Positions 25,425 to 40,721 of a stretch of 64,000 nucleotides of DNA are shown here, one piece after another (within the stretch, counting starts at the first letter, position 1; each line of letters begins with the position of its first letter). A model generated the notes under the pieces. The model ran no database searches. It had not been told where the DNA came from and saw nothing but the letters and a program-made list of their open reading frames with translations. This DNA is from Atrina japonica (Eukaryota > Mollusca > Bivalvia > Pterioida > Pinnidae). The DNA lies in the NCBI GenBank assembly GCA_030159075.1, contig BROG01000027.1, positions 2,364,965 through 2,428,964 of the forward strand. Direction: 5' to 3'. The translations under genes were made by a program, and so were the position numbers.

Positions 25425-25760
25425 TTATTTTTTTCGTATGTACCGATTGTGACGAGGATTTATTCCTCAGTTTATTTGAAAACGTTCCGCAAACTTTGTG
25501 GTCGGTATAATAGACTTGGTTGCGATTACTCTGTTTCACTAAGTGAAATGTTGAGTTACCTGTTCTATGGCGGTTGTTCAGACGTCTGTACCAATTGTGA
25601 CTAGGATTTGTTCCTCTCGTATTTCCTTTTGATTTGACTTTGGACTCTGGGTGGGTATGGCCGGTCAACAGAGGATGCTTAGTCCTCGATGACACCTGAT
25701 TCCACCTCCTGATTTCCAGGAAATCCGTACTTCTTTAATGTTCATTAAATTTGTATACTG
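25425..25760 (+). pseudogene. RT-element relic, last ~45 codons plus tail
   Basis: TTCCGCAAACTTTGTGGTCGG through TGTTCAGACGTCTGTACC encodes FRKLCGRYNRLGCDYSVSLSEMLSYLFYGGCSDVC in segments, matching the C-terminus of the copies at 36525 and 43785. It is followed by the tail (GGCCGGTCAACAGAGGATGC, ACCTGATTCCACCTCCTG). A partial duplicate of the ACCGATTGTGACGAGGATT tail lies before it near 25441. Confidence 0.7.
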
Positions 25761-28149
25761 TCGCCTCAACCTCTCGACGGTTGATATGTTGGTTTATATG
25801 ATTTTGTATGAGAGGTATGTTGCGAAAACATTGTAAGTAAGCGTTCCTTCATCATCTACTTGCTTTTGTATATTTCATAATTTGACAATCTGGTTTTTTT
25901 TTCAAATACTAAGGGTTTATATTGATATGTTTGTAAAGGATTCTGTTATCTACTTGTAAGTTATAAGAAGGAAACTATGCACCAGTACCAGAAGACAATG
26001 CGAGGAAGAAAGTTGTATTGTCAATGTCAAATCCATATATCATCTTACAGATCGAAATAAACAATGTAAATCGCTCGTGTCACATGACCTAACGTTCATA
26101 ATAATATAAGTCAAAATGGAAGATTTTAACATTACATCGATTCCTCAAGAACGTCAAGCATTTAGTTATAAATGAAGCATGTAAGAAATTTAATAGAATA
26201 TCAACAACGACAACGCATTTGGCTTTCAGAAAATAATTTGTCATTAGTAACAAAACTTAAACTTTCATAACTATACAAACATGATTCTACGACATTGTAA
26301 TAAGAAATTAAGTATAACAGGTGTATCACGGTATAAAATGAGCACGTACGACTAAACAGATAGAGTATAACATTTTAAATATTCAAGGACTGTTGGTATC
26401 TTGATTTTGTTTAAATCTATTATTGCCTTGATAGATTAAAGTATGTGGTGTGACGTTATCAAATCACATGAATATTTTCATACGTGCATGAGATATACCT
26501 AGTAGAAATGTGATTTAGTTTGATGAATGTATTCATACTACATTCTCCGAGTAAAGTACATATAGGCAGGTCACGATGACCTATAGATGTTTCCTCAATG
26601 TCTAGAACTATTTTCATATTTACCTTATCTTAGAAATAAGATTGTATAAGAAGCAAAATTAAAATCATCCGAGGACGTCTTGGGTGGATTCAGGATTTCA
26701 TGTTAGATGGGGTACAGGACTAGAATATCGTCGTAGAGCGCACGAGGTGGGAAATATTCGTAATATGTCATTATCTTCCCAACTGTTTACAGAAAAATAA
26801 AATACTTTACAAATTCTTTGCCAACTTTAGGTGGGTAACTTGCCCAACTCTATGACTGGACGTAACGTTTTCCTTGCGGCTTATGCTAAGCACTAAATTT
26901 CGAATATTAAATATGATCCAAATACTTTATTATATTATACAAAATAATCTGACAAATATATATATTACTTGTCCTGTTTCTAGAATTGTGCCCCATTTTT
27001 GTCGGAGAGTAAATGATAATGACGACACAAAAAATTAAGTATGATGTTTGTTTCTAGATAATAGCTTAATGGAAGGCGGAATATTTCCACTGGGATTGAT
27101 GTTACGACTCTTCTATGCAAAAATAATTAAGGGTGTTTTTTAAAAATGATGACATATCGAGATATTGGAGAAAGCTGTATGAAACATCTGTAAAGCTATG
27201 AGGAGAAATAGATTTAGACTAATAAGTAGTAATCCAGTAAGGAGACGGGAAGTCAAAACGAGGTTAAGCGGTTACATTACGAAAGATTTATAGACAGTAA
27301 TGTATAGATAATAATTCTACTTCACAAATACTCTGATATATTTATGTACAAAGTATAATTTAAATTTCCTAACACTAATTCATACCATTTATACCAACAA
27401 CAAAACCACATGCATTAATGACAGACACAGTTTTTCTGAATATAATTAGTGAATGAGACATATTTGATATGGTAATTGATCTTGACTATATAATTCCAAA
27501 AGATCAAATACTTGTTAAACAAACTCGGTAATTGATGTGATATTTAAACTGTTTGAAAATTGATTAAAGAATTGTAGAGGTAGGATGGCAGATCAATTGT
27601 TATGTAAAAATGAATGGCATTTCTTGACGTAGTATTTGAAAATGTATTCAAGAAATCAATGTTCCATGATACATTACACTTGGTGTAACTATTTGACCAA
27701 TAATCCAAAGAAAGGACAAATTTCAATTGATTTCAATATTGAAAGAAAACAAATGTAAATGAAGAACAAACATGACGTAATGGCACTACAAAATAGAAAA
27801 GAATTCCTGTCAAAAAGTGTAATGCTGCCTTTTTGAACAAGATATGTATTGTGAAAGTGCACTTGGGATGTTATATGATTGTTCACAGAACTAGGAAAAC
27901 CTCAAAAGAGTTAATGATTAATTAAAAGTCTGATTTAAATCTAATTATGTCACCAGTGTTTCGATGAATTATCCGAACACGATACACATGTCACTAGTAT
28001 GAAATACTGATAGACAGGTATGTAAATATGCATTTAAGCAGGCTCACAGAAGAGATACTGTAAAACGACTGTTTATATTCTTATATCTGTCTAATAGCAA
28101 TATTTCAGTTATATTGTGCCAGTCACATTTTAATAGAGAAGACGGATAC
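25761..28149. other. Unannotated AT-rich sequence
   Basis: 2.4 kb with only short chance frames. No RNA gene or repeat array was recognised. Confidence 0.45.
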
Positions 28150-28195
28150 ACTGAAGATACCACCGGCCTTCCGCTTAGATACCAGCGGGGCTCGA

Positions 28196-28257
<62 letters not shown>
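28150..28257. repeat. SINE-B fragment running into (TG)n
   Basis: GATACCACCGGCCTTCCGC, then GGGGCTCGAACATG, resembles the tRNA-like/core junction of SINE family B read in reverse. A (TG)n run starts directly after it at about 28199 and continues to 28257. Confidence 0.55.
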
Positions 28258-28259
<2 letters not shown>

Positions 28260-28999
28260 TTGTAAGTGTGTTTTGTTTTTATGTGAATGTGTTTATATAG
28301 ATATATATGCGCCCATTCGTCTGTGGCTTTCAGATCAATTAAATGACAATGCTTTATACATACTGCCAGAAATAATGATACAAAAATGCATGATGTGAAA
28401 AATGCTAAATTCTGAGTCATTGCTAATGTCTCGTGCACAACATCAGGGTGGCACGGATGAGTAAACGCAAACATTGGGCTTATGCAATTGAAAATACTTC
28501 GAATCTCGACTAAAATACGTAACAGGTATCATACCAAAAGGTCAGATTACAGACCTGCAACATAAGATACAAAACCATGATCGGTTTAATATACTAATAC
28601 CTCGGTCAAGTATGGCAAACTTCTTACACTTCTTTGTTTTGACTATAAACGGTATTGAGAAAACATAATGCAAACTAAAACTTCAAAGATCTAATCTTAA
28701 GATTAAAACGTTAATCTGCCTAATGACTGGTTGTATTAGTAGCGTCTAGCTCTTGGGTGACAAAAAATAAACAATAATATTTGTTCTTAATCCGCATTTA
28801 GATGTATATTGTTTTCCTTGATGCATTGCTGGCTGATGTAAACACGTGTTCACGTAAATAAACCGTAAATCTAAAGTACGGTAGCTGAGTTGTGCCACTT
28901 TTATTTCGTTACAGACGCTTAAAATATCACAACGAGGGACAACAAGTAAGGATATGGTATAGCAAAGAAAAGTAATTCTCTGTTGTACTTTGCAAATAT
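28258..28999. other. Unannotated sequence
   Basis: No supported feature between the (TG)n and (TCTA)n tracts. Confidence 0.45.
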
Positions 29000-29016
29000 C
29001 TATCTATCTGTCTGTA

Positions 29017-29105
<89 letters not shown>

Positions 29106-29182
29106 GTCTGTCTATCTATCTATCTATCCACCTATCCATCCATCCAACCATCCATCCATCCATCCGTCCGTCCGTCCGTCCT

Positions 29183-29225
<43 letters not shown>

Positions 29226-29226
29226 G

Positions 29227-29265
<39 letters not shown>

Positions 29266-29272
29266 GTCTGTT

Positions 29273-29345
<73 letters not shown>

Positions 29346-29350
29346 GTCTG

Positions 29351-29383
<33 letters not shown>

Positions 29384-29384
29384 A
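29000..29384. repeat. (TCTA)n/(TCTG)n tetranucleotide microsatellite
   Basis: About 385 bp of TCTA units with TCTG, TCCA and TCCG blocks near 29020-29040, 29105-29115, 29130-29180, 29225, 29265-29285 and 29345. Open frames of YLSI/SVCL type are by-products. Confidence 0.98.
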
Positions 29385-29697
29385 TTCCTCTATGGGATGT
29401 TTTGCTGACAAAAGTTGCGGTGAGATGTGTTGTTATATGTGTTATTTACAATAATTTGTTTTGTTCGAAAGTATTGATGAATGGGATGTTTAACAGATAA
29501 GTTACGTATCTGTAGCAGGAGGCTACTATTTGATAAAGAAGTAATGAACATATTCACCCCTCAAAGATGTTAAACGTCTAAAGTTCGGACGTCTTTTATA
29601 CGATGTTTTATCACGTTAAATCAAGAGATCTCACTTTAAGAGGCTGAATGAAATATCAGACAGGAATCATTGTTTTATTTTGCCATGTCCAATTTCA

Positions 29698-29750
29698 ATC
29701 AATTCGAGCGCGCTACCGACTGAGCCAGGTCGGCTCATGTTCCACATGTA
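29698..29750 (-). repeat. tRNA-derived SINE head fragment
   Basis: On the minus strand GACCTGGCTCAGTCGGTAGC followed by GCGCTCGAA matches an A-box-bearing tRNA 5' half. No B box or 3' half follows, so it is a truncated SINE head and not a tRNA gene. Confidence 0.5.
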
Positions 29751-31132
<1,382 letters not shown>

Positions 31133-31718
31133 TACAGAGCAGACTTTCCGAGGAAATGTTGCTTTCTAGAATAAATTCCACCGGTAGGAAGACTTAAATT
31201 ATAATATATAATTCCATAATAATTACAAATCTACCTGGAGACATTTTTCTTTCAATTCTGGAAATTAAACGTGCAACAGAGGGGTTGCTGTACGAAAGAT
31301 TTTCTAAACAGTAGAACTTTTCCAAGGGGTTAGATAAATAGCGACATGTCATGGCAAAGCATTGTTTGCACCACTGTACTTACCATTAGATGTATGTATA
31401 GAAAATTATAGTGATGTCCATAGTAAATCTACAATGATTAACATCTTGAAATATCAGTGAACGCATTCATACTTGAGTTCTTGTATAAATATCAAATGTC
31501 AAAGTGATTGACACGCTTTCAGTCAGAACAAATCTTCAATGATCGTATCTAAATTGAGAGTCAATTGTTAAAGTCAGCTAACTGCATCCGGTCCCATTAC
31601 GTGTAATGACAGAATCCAATTTACAACGATTCCATACAACCAAACATGTCCAACGATGTATATAGTAAATAATCATACACCATCCTTATCAATAGAATTA
31701 AATCATTTCACGTTAAAC

Positions 31719-31722
<4 letters not shown>

Positions 31723-31792
<70 letters not shown>
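31723..31792. repeat. (CA)n microsatellite
   Basis: A pure CA run of about 70 bp. The sequences on either side up to 31130 and 32610 hold no recognised feature. Confidence 0.99.
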
Positions 31793-31794
<2 letters not shown>

Positions 31795-32607
31795 ACATTG
31801 TTTCTTATGTATGAAGTAGATTGATTGTATACTTTATTGTTTGGTATCTCCAAGCATTACACAAAAAGTATGGACTGGTTGCTACCATCAAATTTACGTA
31901 AAAGAAGAACAAGGGTCCATATTTATGACGAACCACGAAAATGACCCGATCGAATTTTATTTCAGACAGCAGCAGTACTATATAGTAAATCTAAAGTTGA
32001 AAGTAGACATGGAAGTTGCTAAAACAAAACTTTGATCGGAATGAACTGATACCGATATTCCGTTTCTAACGTAATTTTGATGCTAAAATAATGAACGAAA
32101 GAAATTATGATTATTTAATAGGTATGTATGTAGTCTGCTGATAAAGGCGATATATAATTTACTCGAGTAATTACCAGAACATGGCTTGTTGAGGAGAAGT
32201 GAATATTGCCTCCGTCATTTGATCTTGTCTAAATGAACTGTCTGTGAACTCGTAACTATAGCTAGCTAATATTAGTATCAGTTTGTAGCAAGATTTAGTA
32301 TCTATATTCATTTATCCTTTATCAGATTAATTGATATCAATAAGTTATGATTCTATAATAAGAGACTGTGTGAAAGTCATGAAAGGATAGAATAAAGATT
32401 ATGATACTTTTACTATACACATAAAACGCCAGTAAAATGAGAGCTACGCGTAATATGTGATCTTGGGACACTGAATAATTAAACTCTGTGATTCTATACT
32501 CATTTGGAATGCAATCTTACAGACATTTGTCATGATTATATGTGCTACAGCGTTTATAAGTTCATAAGGTATACACTAGAAATGCTTAAACATATAATTC
32601 AACAGAG

Positions 32608-32609
<2 letters not shown>

Positions 32610-32685
<76 letters not shown>
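32610..32685. repeat. (AT)n microsatellite
   Basis: A pure AT run of about 75 bp. Confidence 0.99.
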
Positions 32686-32687
<2 letters not shown>

Positions 32688-33629
32688 GTGAAACTTGTAT
32701 ATAGGGGCCATGCAAGGGACAAGAAAATATTTACCTTTATGTGCAGGTAACCCTTATACACAGGTTCAATTTAGTTGAATTATGCAGTCACTGGACTTGA
32801 AAAAACTGACCTTTATAGACAGGTAATCCTTATATATAAATATATACAGTAGTAAGCATATGTATCATCAGTCACCATGTTATCGTTGTAGTGGAAGGAT
32901 TCAATGGCTCTCTTTGAACCATTCTGCTGCAACGTTCATGTGTAGTCTTGATTACGGATAGAAAGATTTATGCTGTGTTTATAAAATATCGCTAACTTTT
33001 TTTGTACTCAGTTTTATAATCCATTCCTCCTGAAGTGTAATACCACGGTGTAATGAACTCGGTGTTATGACAGTATAGTTCCAAATCCATTATACAAATA
33101 TTTTGTGTTTAGTCTGGCAATAAAAGTGTGATTTTTCAAATTACCCCCCACAATAAATTTTATTGTACAATTTGTAATTATGATCGAAATACCAAAAACT
33201 ACTGAAAGTAGGGCTTACAAACAGGCCAACACAATAATCTGACATATAACTGTCCCATTTGCATGACTTGATGTTTGAAATTGGTATTAACATTGAAATC
33301 TGACAGACAGACAGACAGATATATTTAATGCTACTACTTCTTTTTCGTATAAAACTAAGGAAATATAAACGTGTTTCTATCATGTTCACTTGTAATACAC
33401 ACATATTCTATGGTAATTTTGTGATTCCACATAGTTTAGATGCACACTTGAAAGTTCTTCAAAGGATGATCACACTGAATATTCTGTCAAGTTGTTCTAT
33501 TTATAAAGATATTCTATAAAAAGTAAGTTACATTAATATGTATGTAGTAAATTAATTATTCGAAACACACTATTTTGACATACAAAGTGTCGACACATTT
33601 TAACGGACTATAATGTGCATGTAAATAAA
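32686..33629. other. Unannotated AT-rich sequence
   Basis: No coding region or repeat recognised, apart from a short (ACAG)n stretch near 33303-33318. Confidence 0.45.
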
Positions 33630-33660
33630 GTGTCACCGTTCAATGGTTACGGTGACATTT
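33630..33660. repeat. Short perfect hairpin
   Basis: TGTCACCGT and ACGGTGACA form a perfect 9-bp stem around a 10-base loop, with further AAA/TTT pairing outside. It could be chance. Confidence 0.4.
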
Positions 33661-33796
33661 CCTGAAATAACTCACCGTTGTACATTATAGGTAAAAGCTG
33701 TTTGGCCTCTTATTGCTATCTGTTTGCAATGGTTGCATATTTTTGTGGCAGCCAGTGTCTGCTGTTAACTCAGGTTCATGAAGGATTCTGATAATC

Positions 33797-34030
<234 letters not shown>

Positions 34031-34054
34031 CGGGCAAAACTTTCTCACAACATT

Positions 34055-34140
34055 AAAAATGGTCCCAACATGACTCGAACCCGCACTGCCGTGCCATGAG
34101 GGACGATGTTCCAGCCACTCGTTCACGGAGACTTTTAGAT
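34055..34140 (-). repeat. tRNA-derived SINE head
   Basis: On minus: CGTGAACGAGTGGCTGGAAC (A-box-like) and GGGTTCGAGTCATG (B box) about 45 bases apart, followed by TTGGGACC. No matching acceptor stem is seen, so it is SINE-derived. Confidence 0.55.
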
Positions 34141-35224
34141 ATTATATTCACAAAACCGTCATAAATGTTATACCCGTGAGACTTGATTAGGGATGCTATC
34201 TTTAAAAATTGAACTAAAATTAAATTTCGTCAATGAGTGGAGACAAAATTACAAAGAGATTTCATGAACCTGTAAAATATCACACCTTGCATACATGCAA
34301 AGACACCGTGATATTCACTTTTTCGAATTATTTTATACTATAATGTTCGTCTTATCGGACGTCCATCATTTAAACGGATTTTTACTAACTATATTGATAT
34401 GTAGATACTTATTTACTCTCTTGTAACAATTATCTCCCTTTAATGGGATAAAATAAAATAGGACCTACCTATATTTATCTTACAACTTACATAGTCTACA
34501 CAACATTATTGTAATTCTTCTCAAGTCGGATACATATAAATATTCATCTGTAAATGTTTGGAATTCTTCGTCAATGTAATCACAATCGTATTGTTATTGG
34601 TGGATCCTTGCGGTTTGGCGTATGGCCCAGTCGTTTAAAGAGATTAACGTCTGTAATGACGCCAACAAAAAGGCACCTGTTGATATACATATGCATAAAC
34701 ATGTTACTTTATATACCGTATATGAGGAACGTTTAACAGAATAACGATTCATTCATAAATCATTTGGTTCATTATGTTTTTAAGCACCTTGGATCAGTCG
34801 TTTCAAGTGTATTACAATAAATCTTGATCGAATTTTACAAATTAAGATAAGATATTTTTACGTATCTTCATTTTACATTGTAAAATATACTGATATCGTA
34901 TACAGTACGTGATTAGAGGACTTAAAGGTGTGTTGATTACATTCTACAGAATCATCACAATCATCATGTGATAAATTAAGTCATCTATGTTGACTTAAAA
35001 TAGATAGACGGCTAAACCATATCTATGTAGATAAAGTCAAAAGTGAGGTCGAAAATGACAATCGATGTTTTCAACCGGTAAATTAAATTTAGAAGATACC
35101 ACGTGTCCCTGCTCAGACAATGACCATATCTAATGTATTTTTATGAGAAAATACAGATCGAAATCGATTATGTCACAAGTATGACATTTGGATTAATGAA
35201 GAAAATGAGAAAATGTTTGCAATA
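34141..35224. other. Unannotated AT-rich sequence
   Basis: No supported feature. Confidence 0.45.
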
Positions 35225-35465
35225 TGAAATGACCCCTGATCAGATCTAAAACTATGACCTTTTGACCAAATTCGAGAGTTTTCAATGGAACATTTACGAC
35301 GGGTGTAGCATGCTAACAGAGGAGACTGACACCTTCCGGACGCCTGGGTCCATCCCGTTTTGGATTCGCAATAGTTCTTCATATTGAGATCCTTATTATG
35401 TAAATTAGTCGTATATCAATGGATTTGGAGTTTCGAATATCCATTGGTACTTCTGCATTTTTACT
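35225..35465 (+). repeat. Solo RT-element 3' tail, type T
   Basis: TTTTCAATGGAACATTTACGA, GACACCTTCCGGACGCCTGG and ATATCCATTGGTACTTCTGC match the tail at 15575-15865 in the same orientation. It runs straight into a minus-strand SINE head at 35466. Confidence 0.7.
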
Positions 35466-35548
35466 TATGACCGGTCCCGGGAATCGAACCTGCGACCTTC
35501 TGCTTAGTGAATCGAACACTGTGCTGGTCGATCACTGGCCCCTGCACG
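35466..35548 (-). repeat. tRNA-derived SINE head
   Basis: On minus: GGGGCCAGTGATCGACCAGC and GTCGCAGGTTCGATTCCCGG, an excellent B box. The outer ends do not pair as an acceptor stem, so it is a SINE head and not a tRNA gene. Confidence 0.55.
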
Positions 35549-36524
35549 CGCTTCTCTAAGCCGACAAACATAAAGATGTATCTATTTATTATCTTTAAAT
35601 CTAAATGCAATGTTCGTTGCAATAGATTGCTATATGTTATGCATTTTTTATAAAAATATAAACAATTAATTTCTGTATTATATTTAATAATTCTCACTGA
35701 AATAAATATTCTAAAATTCATCGAATTAATTTAGAACACAGTAAATTGCAACTTCTTACAACCAAATTGATATTCATCATATTATGATTACAGAGGTGAT
35801 TGACATTTACATAAACCGTTTGTGCGAGTCTAAAGGTATGGTTACGTTTGACCAAGAGGCGCGCCGTCGTATGTCGAGCATTATTATGTGCTATAAATAT
35901 CTGTCTGATACTATTTACGCCTGTTCACGATGACATAGTTTCTCAATCTGTATTTGTTGATTGCATACAATATTACGCACAGACCCATAATTAAATTAAA
36001 ATGATAACACGTGCACGTATCTGTATGACACAGTGCAGATATATGAGTAAAGAATGTACATACATAATTGTCTTTGCAACTAAAATATTTTCATTCATGA
36101 TCTTGTTAAATCAGTACATAATTCCAATCAACAATGCACGAAGTAAATGATTGCACTGTATTTTAGCACTGAAAAGAGAGAAATGGAATTGTCTGTAGTG
36201 GTAAGTTCAAACTCGTTTTTCTTGATTACATGTATACAGTATATATAATATAAGTACACATGTGGAAGACAAAATACAAACAACATACAAACAATGGCAC
36301 ACGGGGAATATAGATGTTGAAACAGGTGCCCGTTGTTTCTAAAGTATGAAAACAAGATTTTAGGGTTACATACGGTTGCAATCAATAGCCTATTTGTTCA
36401 TAAATGTTGTTTAGGTGCCTGGGATATTTGTGAGGACTACAAGATTTAGTTCTGTTTGAACATTTACAGAAATCTGGAATACAAAATGTTGATACTGTAT
36501 TAAATATCTAGAATAGGATAACGT
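35549..36524. other. Unannotated AT-rich sequence
   Basis: No supported feature. Confidence 0.45.
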
Positions 36525-37010
36525 AACAATAAAAAAAATCACAGATACTAAAGTAAAGATCTACAGGAAAACCATGACAGAGTATAAGAATCTGGTGAAT
36601 ATTGGGCAAACACGAACCTCTGGGAATACAGACGAGAAATCAGATGCCAAGGAGGAGTAAGCAGCCCCTTGTTGACCGGTCACATCCGCCTCGAGTTAAA
36701 TCCACATGAAATAGGTGAGTAAGAAATCCTCGTCACAATTAGTACAGACTTCTCAACAATCGCTATCGAACATGTAAATCAACATTGCATTTAGTGAAAC
36801 AGAGTGATCACCAACAAGATCATTTCACCGAACGTTAAATTTGCGGAAATTTGACATCAAACGCGGCTTTCGATATCCTTGTGTCAATTACTTGTCAGTT
36901 AGTAGTTGGAATATGGAATGTTCATATGTTGAACATGTGCTGGCATATCGGATCAGTTGTAATTTAAAAACACCATATACAGGTCGATAGCGGGATATTA
37001 CAAGTGTTTG
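36525..37010 (-). pseudogene. RT-element relic, C-terminus plus 3' tail
   Basis: On minus this encodes, in broken frames, the AYGV-like, LIRYASTC.., LLTNKLLTQGYRK and RLMSNFRKF-like C-terminus. Then come the tail blocks GGATTTAACTCGAGGCGGATG and CATCTGATTTCTCGTCTG. It lines up with 43785-44345 over its whole length. The palm domain is absent: 5'-truncated. Confidence 0.7.
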
Positions 37011-38383
37011 TTAAAATAAAGGTTTCGATCATTAAATTAAAGATACTCTCTGAAATGTCAGACAGTACAATGTACACGAAAACATGTAGTGTATGGCAAT
37101 GAATGTCGTGTGTTATCGGGCACATGGAAATGAATGAAGCTATTTTCATAGCAAACTGAATAATTTATCAAGTTGTTTTTCGGTACCTTCGACAAAATCA
37201 GTAAAAGGGCAATAGAGGTCACAACAAAGTGAAACTAAATAAATCAATAGTTTTTGATAAAGTTGGTAAAGAAGCGAATTTCTGCAATAAATCAATCGCT
37301 AATGTTCTTTAATGTAAGATGGCCTTTCAAACGACTTCGAAATATGTAGATCACACGGATTTTAGATATGCTTAAATCAATGTTCACCAAGGAAAATATA
37401 TTATAAATTAGTATCTGAAAATTATCCCACAAGTTCTGTCATCAAAACAACAATAGAATAGATAAAATTAATTCTATATATGTAGAAAAGATTTCGCCGT
37501 CCATGTTAATCGGATTTCGATATGTTGCTATTTATCTATGAATCAAAACATTATTTAACACATTTGCATACCCGTGTGGTACAGCGGAATACGTCAATCA
37601 GGTGTAGGGTCTCACAGTCTTTGTAGTTAGAGGGTTTTACTTGACAGAATATGTGACTCAATAGCCCAAAACTACAGGGACAAACCTCCTACAAGTGACA
37701 CATCGATATGTTTGGATTCTGTGACTGAGACAGACAAGCTCCTTTGATATATGTGTCATCTTTTAAGTTTGTATTTATCACCCACCTGGTAAATTAAAAA
37801 ATTGAGAACAACATATGTCTTTATACTTTTTACTGCGGTCACTAGTTATCGAACCTCTTGAGATACACCTGTTATGATGGAGAGAGAAAGAACTCATATT
37901 CTTTGATCTAATGTAGCTGTGTACAATGTCTTGTCTTTTAAACAATTTTTAGTTCACTAACATATATCGTATTTGCACAACTAATTCTAATAGTGAAGCC
38001 TGAATATATTTTACATAAAGCAGATTATCATTGATAACAAAAGTTAGTCAAGTTGTCATTGACATCATCCCCAGAAATGATTATATAGCAAAAACATTTT
38101 TCCTGAATTATGAAATGATAAAATGTAAATTTATAATTGTTCATGATCAAACAACTGATTTACAAAGACGTTTAAGTCAATTATCACAAATTACAAACCC
38201 ACAAAGATGGATGGATAGGTCGACAGACATACCTCGTACCAACATAGTGATTAAAAAACAAGACAAAATGTTCAAAAACTTAATTTGATAAACATAAAAT
38301 GCATAATATGCTACGTTCGGTTATTCATAAACAGTCAGAATAATCCGTATTTCAATTATCAAAAGCATCTGAAGTATTATGAA
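37011..38383. other. Unannotated AT-rich sequence
   Basis: No coding region or repeat recognised; an 85-codon open stretch at 38031-38288 has no motif. Confidence 0.45.
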
Positions 38384-38515
38384 AAAGTACCAATGGATAT
38401 CCTAAACTTCAAATCCATTACAATACGACAAATTATATAGACGGTCTCAACACGAAGAACAATTGCAAATCCTAAACTTGATGGGACCAGGTGTCCGGAA
38501 GGTGTCAGCGTATCA
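38384..38515 (-). repeat. Solo RT-element 3' tail, type T, short
   Basis: AGTACCAATGGATATCCTAAAC, then TTGATGGGACCAGGTGTCCGG and AAGGTGTCAGCGT, match the tail at 19535-19735. It ends within the tail. Confidence 0.65.
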
Positions 38516-39179
38516 TTTAACGGAGTTCACTATGCAATCTTGTATTTCACGTATCTATAATGTTGCAATTTATTCAAATATACGCTTTTGATACTAAGGA
38601 TCGATATACAATTGTAGCTGGTGCTGAAATACAAGATATGACTCAACATTTTATTCTTGTTAAGATAAAAGACATATATAGGTAACAGGTGCTCTCCGTA
38701 TATGTACAACAATACTATTACAACTGGGGTACATTGATAATACTGCCAGTTTCACACTTAATTTAATTATATAAATGACTAGTACGCAGTAAGCAAAATA
38801 AATATACAGCAATAATTTTTCAAGTCGCGTTTGTACAGCCGCCGTAGCGAATCACGCGTAAATAACATGCAATCTGACCAGCTAAGGTATTATGGTAAAT
38901 TGCATTGCCAATATGGAGATCCGTAAAGACTATCAGTCTGGCGATCGTTAGAAAGTGAAAGAAAATGCAATATTGTGTCTCAACAAATCAGTAAATTGTC
39001 GGTTGACTAATGTACATAAACATTCTGTGTAACTACAAATAAGTGATGTGTTCGACAGATTTAACGGTCCATGTGTAAAACGACGGCGGGTACCACGTGT
39101 AGACGTGGTCTTATTCCGGTGGTTCAGGGTCCTTCAACTAATGGCACCAATTGTACCACGATACATCGGTTATAAGGAA
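38516..39179. other. Unannotated sequence
   Basis: No supported feature between two solo tails. Confidence 0.4.
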
Positions 39180-39375
39180 AACAGAACGAATGGATAATCG
39201 AGAATCCAAGTCCATTAGAATACGACAAATTGGATATAATAATGATCTGAACATGAGGAACAAATCCCAAAACAGGATGGGACCAGGTGTCGGGAAGGAG
39301 TCAGCTTCTTCTGTTAGCATGCTACACTCATTGCAAATGTTCCACGGAAACCTCTCGACTTCGTTGTAATGATCA
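39180..39375 (-). repeat. Solo RT-element 3' tail, type T
   Basis: AATGGATAATCGAGAATCC, GGATGGGACCAGGTGTCGGG and GGAAACCTCTCGACTTCG match 19535-19735 end to end. It lies under 1 kb from the copy at 38384 in the same orientation. Confidence 0.7.
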
Positions 39376-39971
39376 AGCTCTGTAAATCATTTCTGAAAGA
39401 CTGTGACTTCTTTTCTTGTGCCGAGCACTTGGCGAACAAACAATAACAGACATTTTTAAAGACTCATTATATTTAACCTGGTACCGGAAATGGAGCTTGG
39501 GATCTTTACCCCACGTGACGTACGTTTCGTATCAAAAAAGGCATCACGAGCGGCAGGTCGACATTTATATTTTCTTATGTGTACTATTTATCAAAATTAA
39601 TTTAGTTGTGTTTAAACTCAAACATACGGTGTTTTAAGCCACGTTAATAGTGACAGTTCATCGCCACTTTGTTGCCTTTGAAATATCAGTATTAAATATC
39701 AGGTAGATAGCTAAAAGCAGCAATGAAATAGTTTAATGTAGATAATATAACAAATAAACTGCCACGTTGACAATTATAATATATAGGTGAAGGTATTTCA
39801 AGGTGCGACAATTCTGATGTTGTAGTCCATCATTATATTCATTATTACAGGTAGACAGATAAAAAAAAATTATTTCCTATTTCTGAAGACTGCACTTCAC
39901 GTTAAGATCCAAACAGATAAGAAGACTTATATCATATATGTCACTTTGTGAGTTCCTTTTATATAGTAAAC
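39376..39971. other. Unannotated sequence
   Basis: No supported feature. Confidence 0.4.
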
Positions 39972-40220
39972 TGGGGCTTCCGTTGCCGTGTGTTTAGAGC
40001 AATGAATTTTAAACCATGAAGTCCCTCACCTCTTGTTACCGCAGGTTCGAGGCCGTCGAGATCTAAGCTGATAGTGTGTGTAATATTGCCCTTTGTTTGC
40101 CAAAAAGGCCCGTGGTTTCTTCCGGAGTACAATGTAACCGGGTTGTCTCCACCACCATTACAGACTGGCCGCCATCATATAACTGACATTATCGCAGAGT
40201 GTGGCGTAAAACACTAATAG
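39972..40220 (+). repeat. tRNA-derived SINE, family B
   Basis: The tRNA-like head has TGTTTAGAGCAATGAATTTT and GCAGGTTCGAGGCCG (B box). The body follows with GTGGTTTCTTCCGGAGTAC, AACCGGGTTGTCTCCACC and the terminal GTGGCGTAAAACAC. Blocks and order match the minus-strand copies at 1868 and 43490. Confidence 0.65.
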
Positions 40221-40721
40221 CACAATATAATACAGGAAAACGTTGCACTAGAGCATTTCGGTGAAATCGAGGTCGTTATGTTCCATTCGTCACTTAATTA
40301 CCAAAAAGTGAATTAACCTGTGAATAAGACCTGTTATCATGCAGTATACAGAAGAATTGCCGTTATTTTTTATATTCTTTATTTTTCCATGTATAACATC
40401 AATAAATCTAGCAGGCGGAGCATAGATTTCTTTATAATTTTCGTCAAAATAATCGCAACACATAACTAAGAGTACAGGTCTGGTTCGTAGTCCAAACTCA
40501 ACTAGAATACATACACCCCTGATTAAAGGGATGCTTGTCATTGCCGATAATATATCTATAACCATGCCTCTGGAAAATGTAAACCGGTTTTAAGTTTGAT
40601 TTCCTTTCAAATTTATGACATATTATCAAGGAACATTTTTAATTTTAAATACATTCGTGCCAACAGGGATAACAGTTCGTGTAAACTTAAACGTCAAAGG
40701 ATTGAGTAAATAAGGAAGAAT
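40221..40721. other. Unannotated sequence
   Basis: No supported feature; a 91-codon minus-strand frame (40290-40565) has no motif. Confidence 0.45.

Noticed and set aside
35466..35548. A functional tRNA gene on minus
   Set aside because: The B box is excellent but the outer ends do not form a 7-bp acceptor stem and no cloverleaf can be drawn. Same reasoning for 4141, 29698, 34055, 39972 and 43490.
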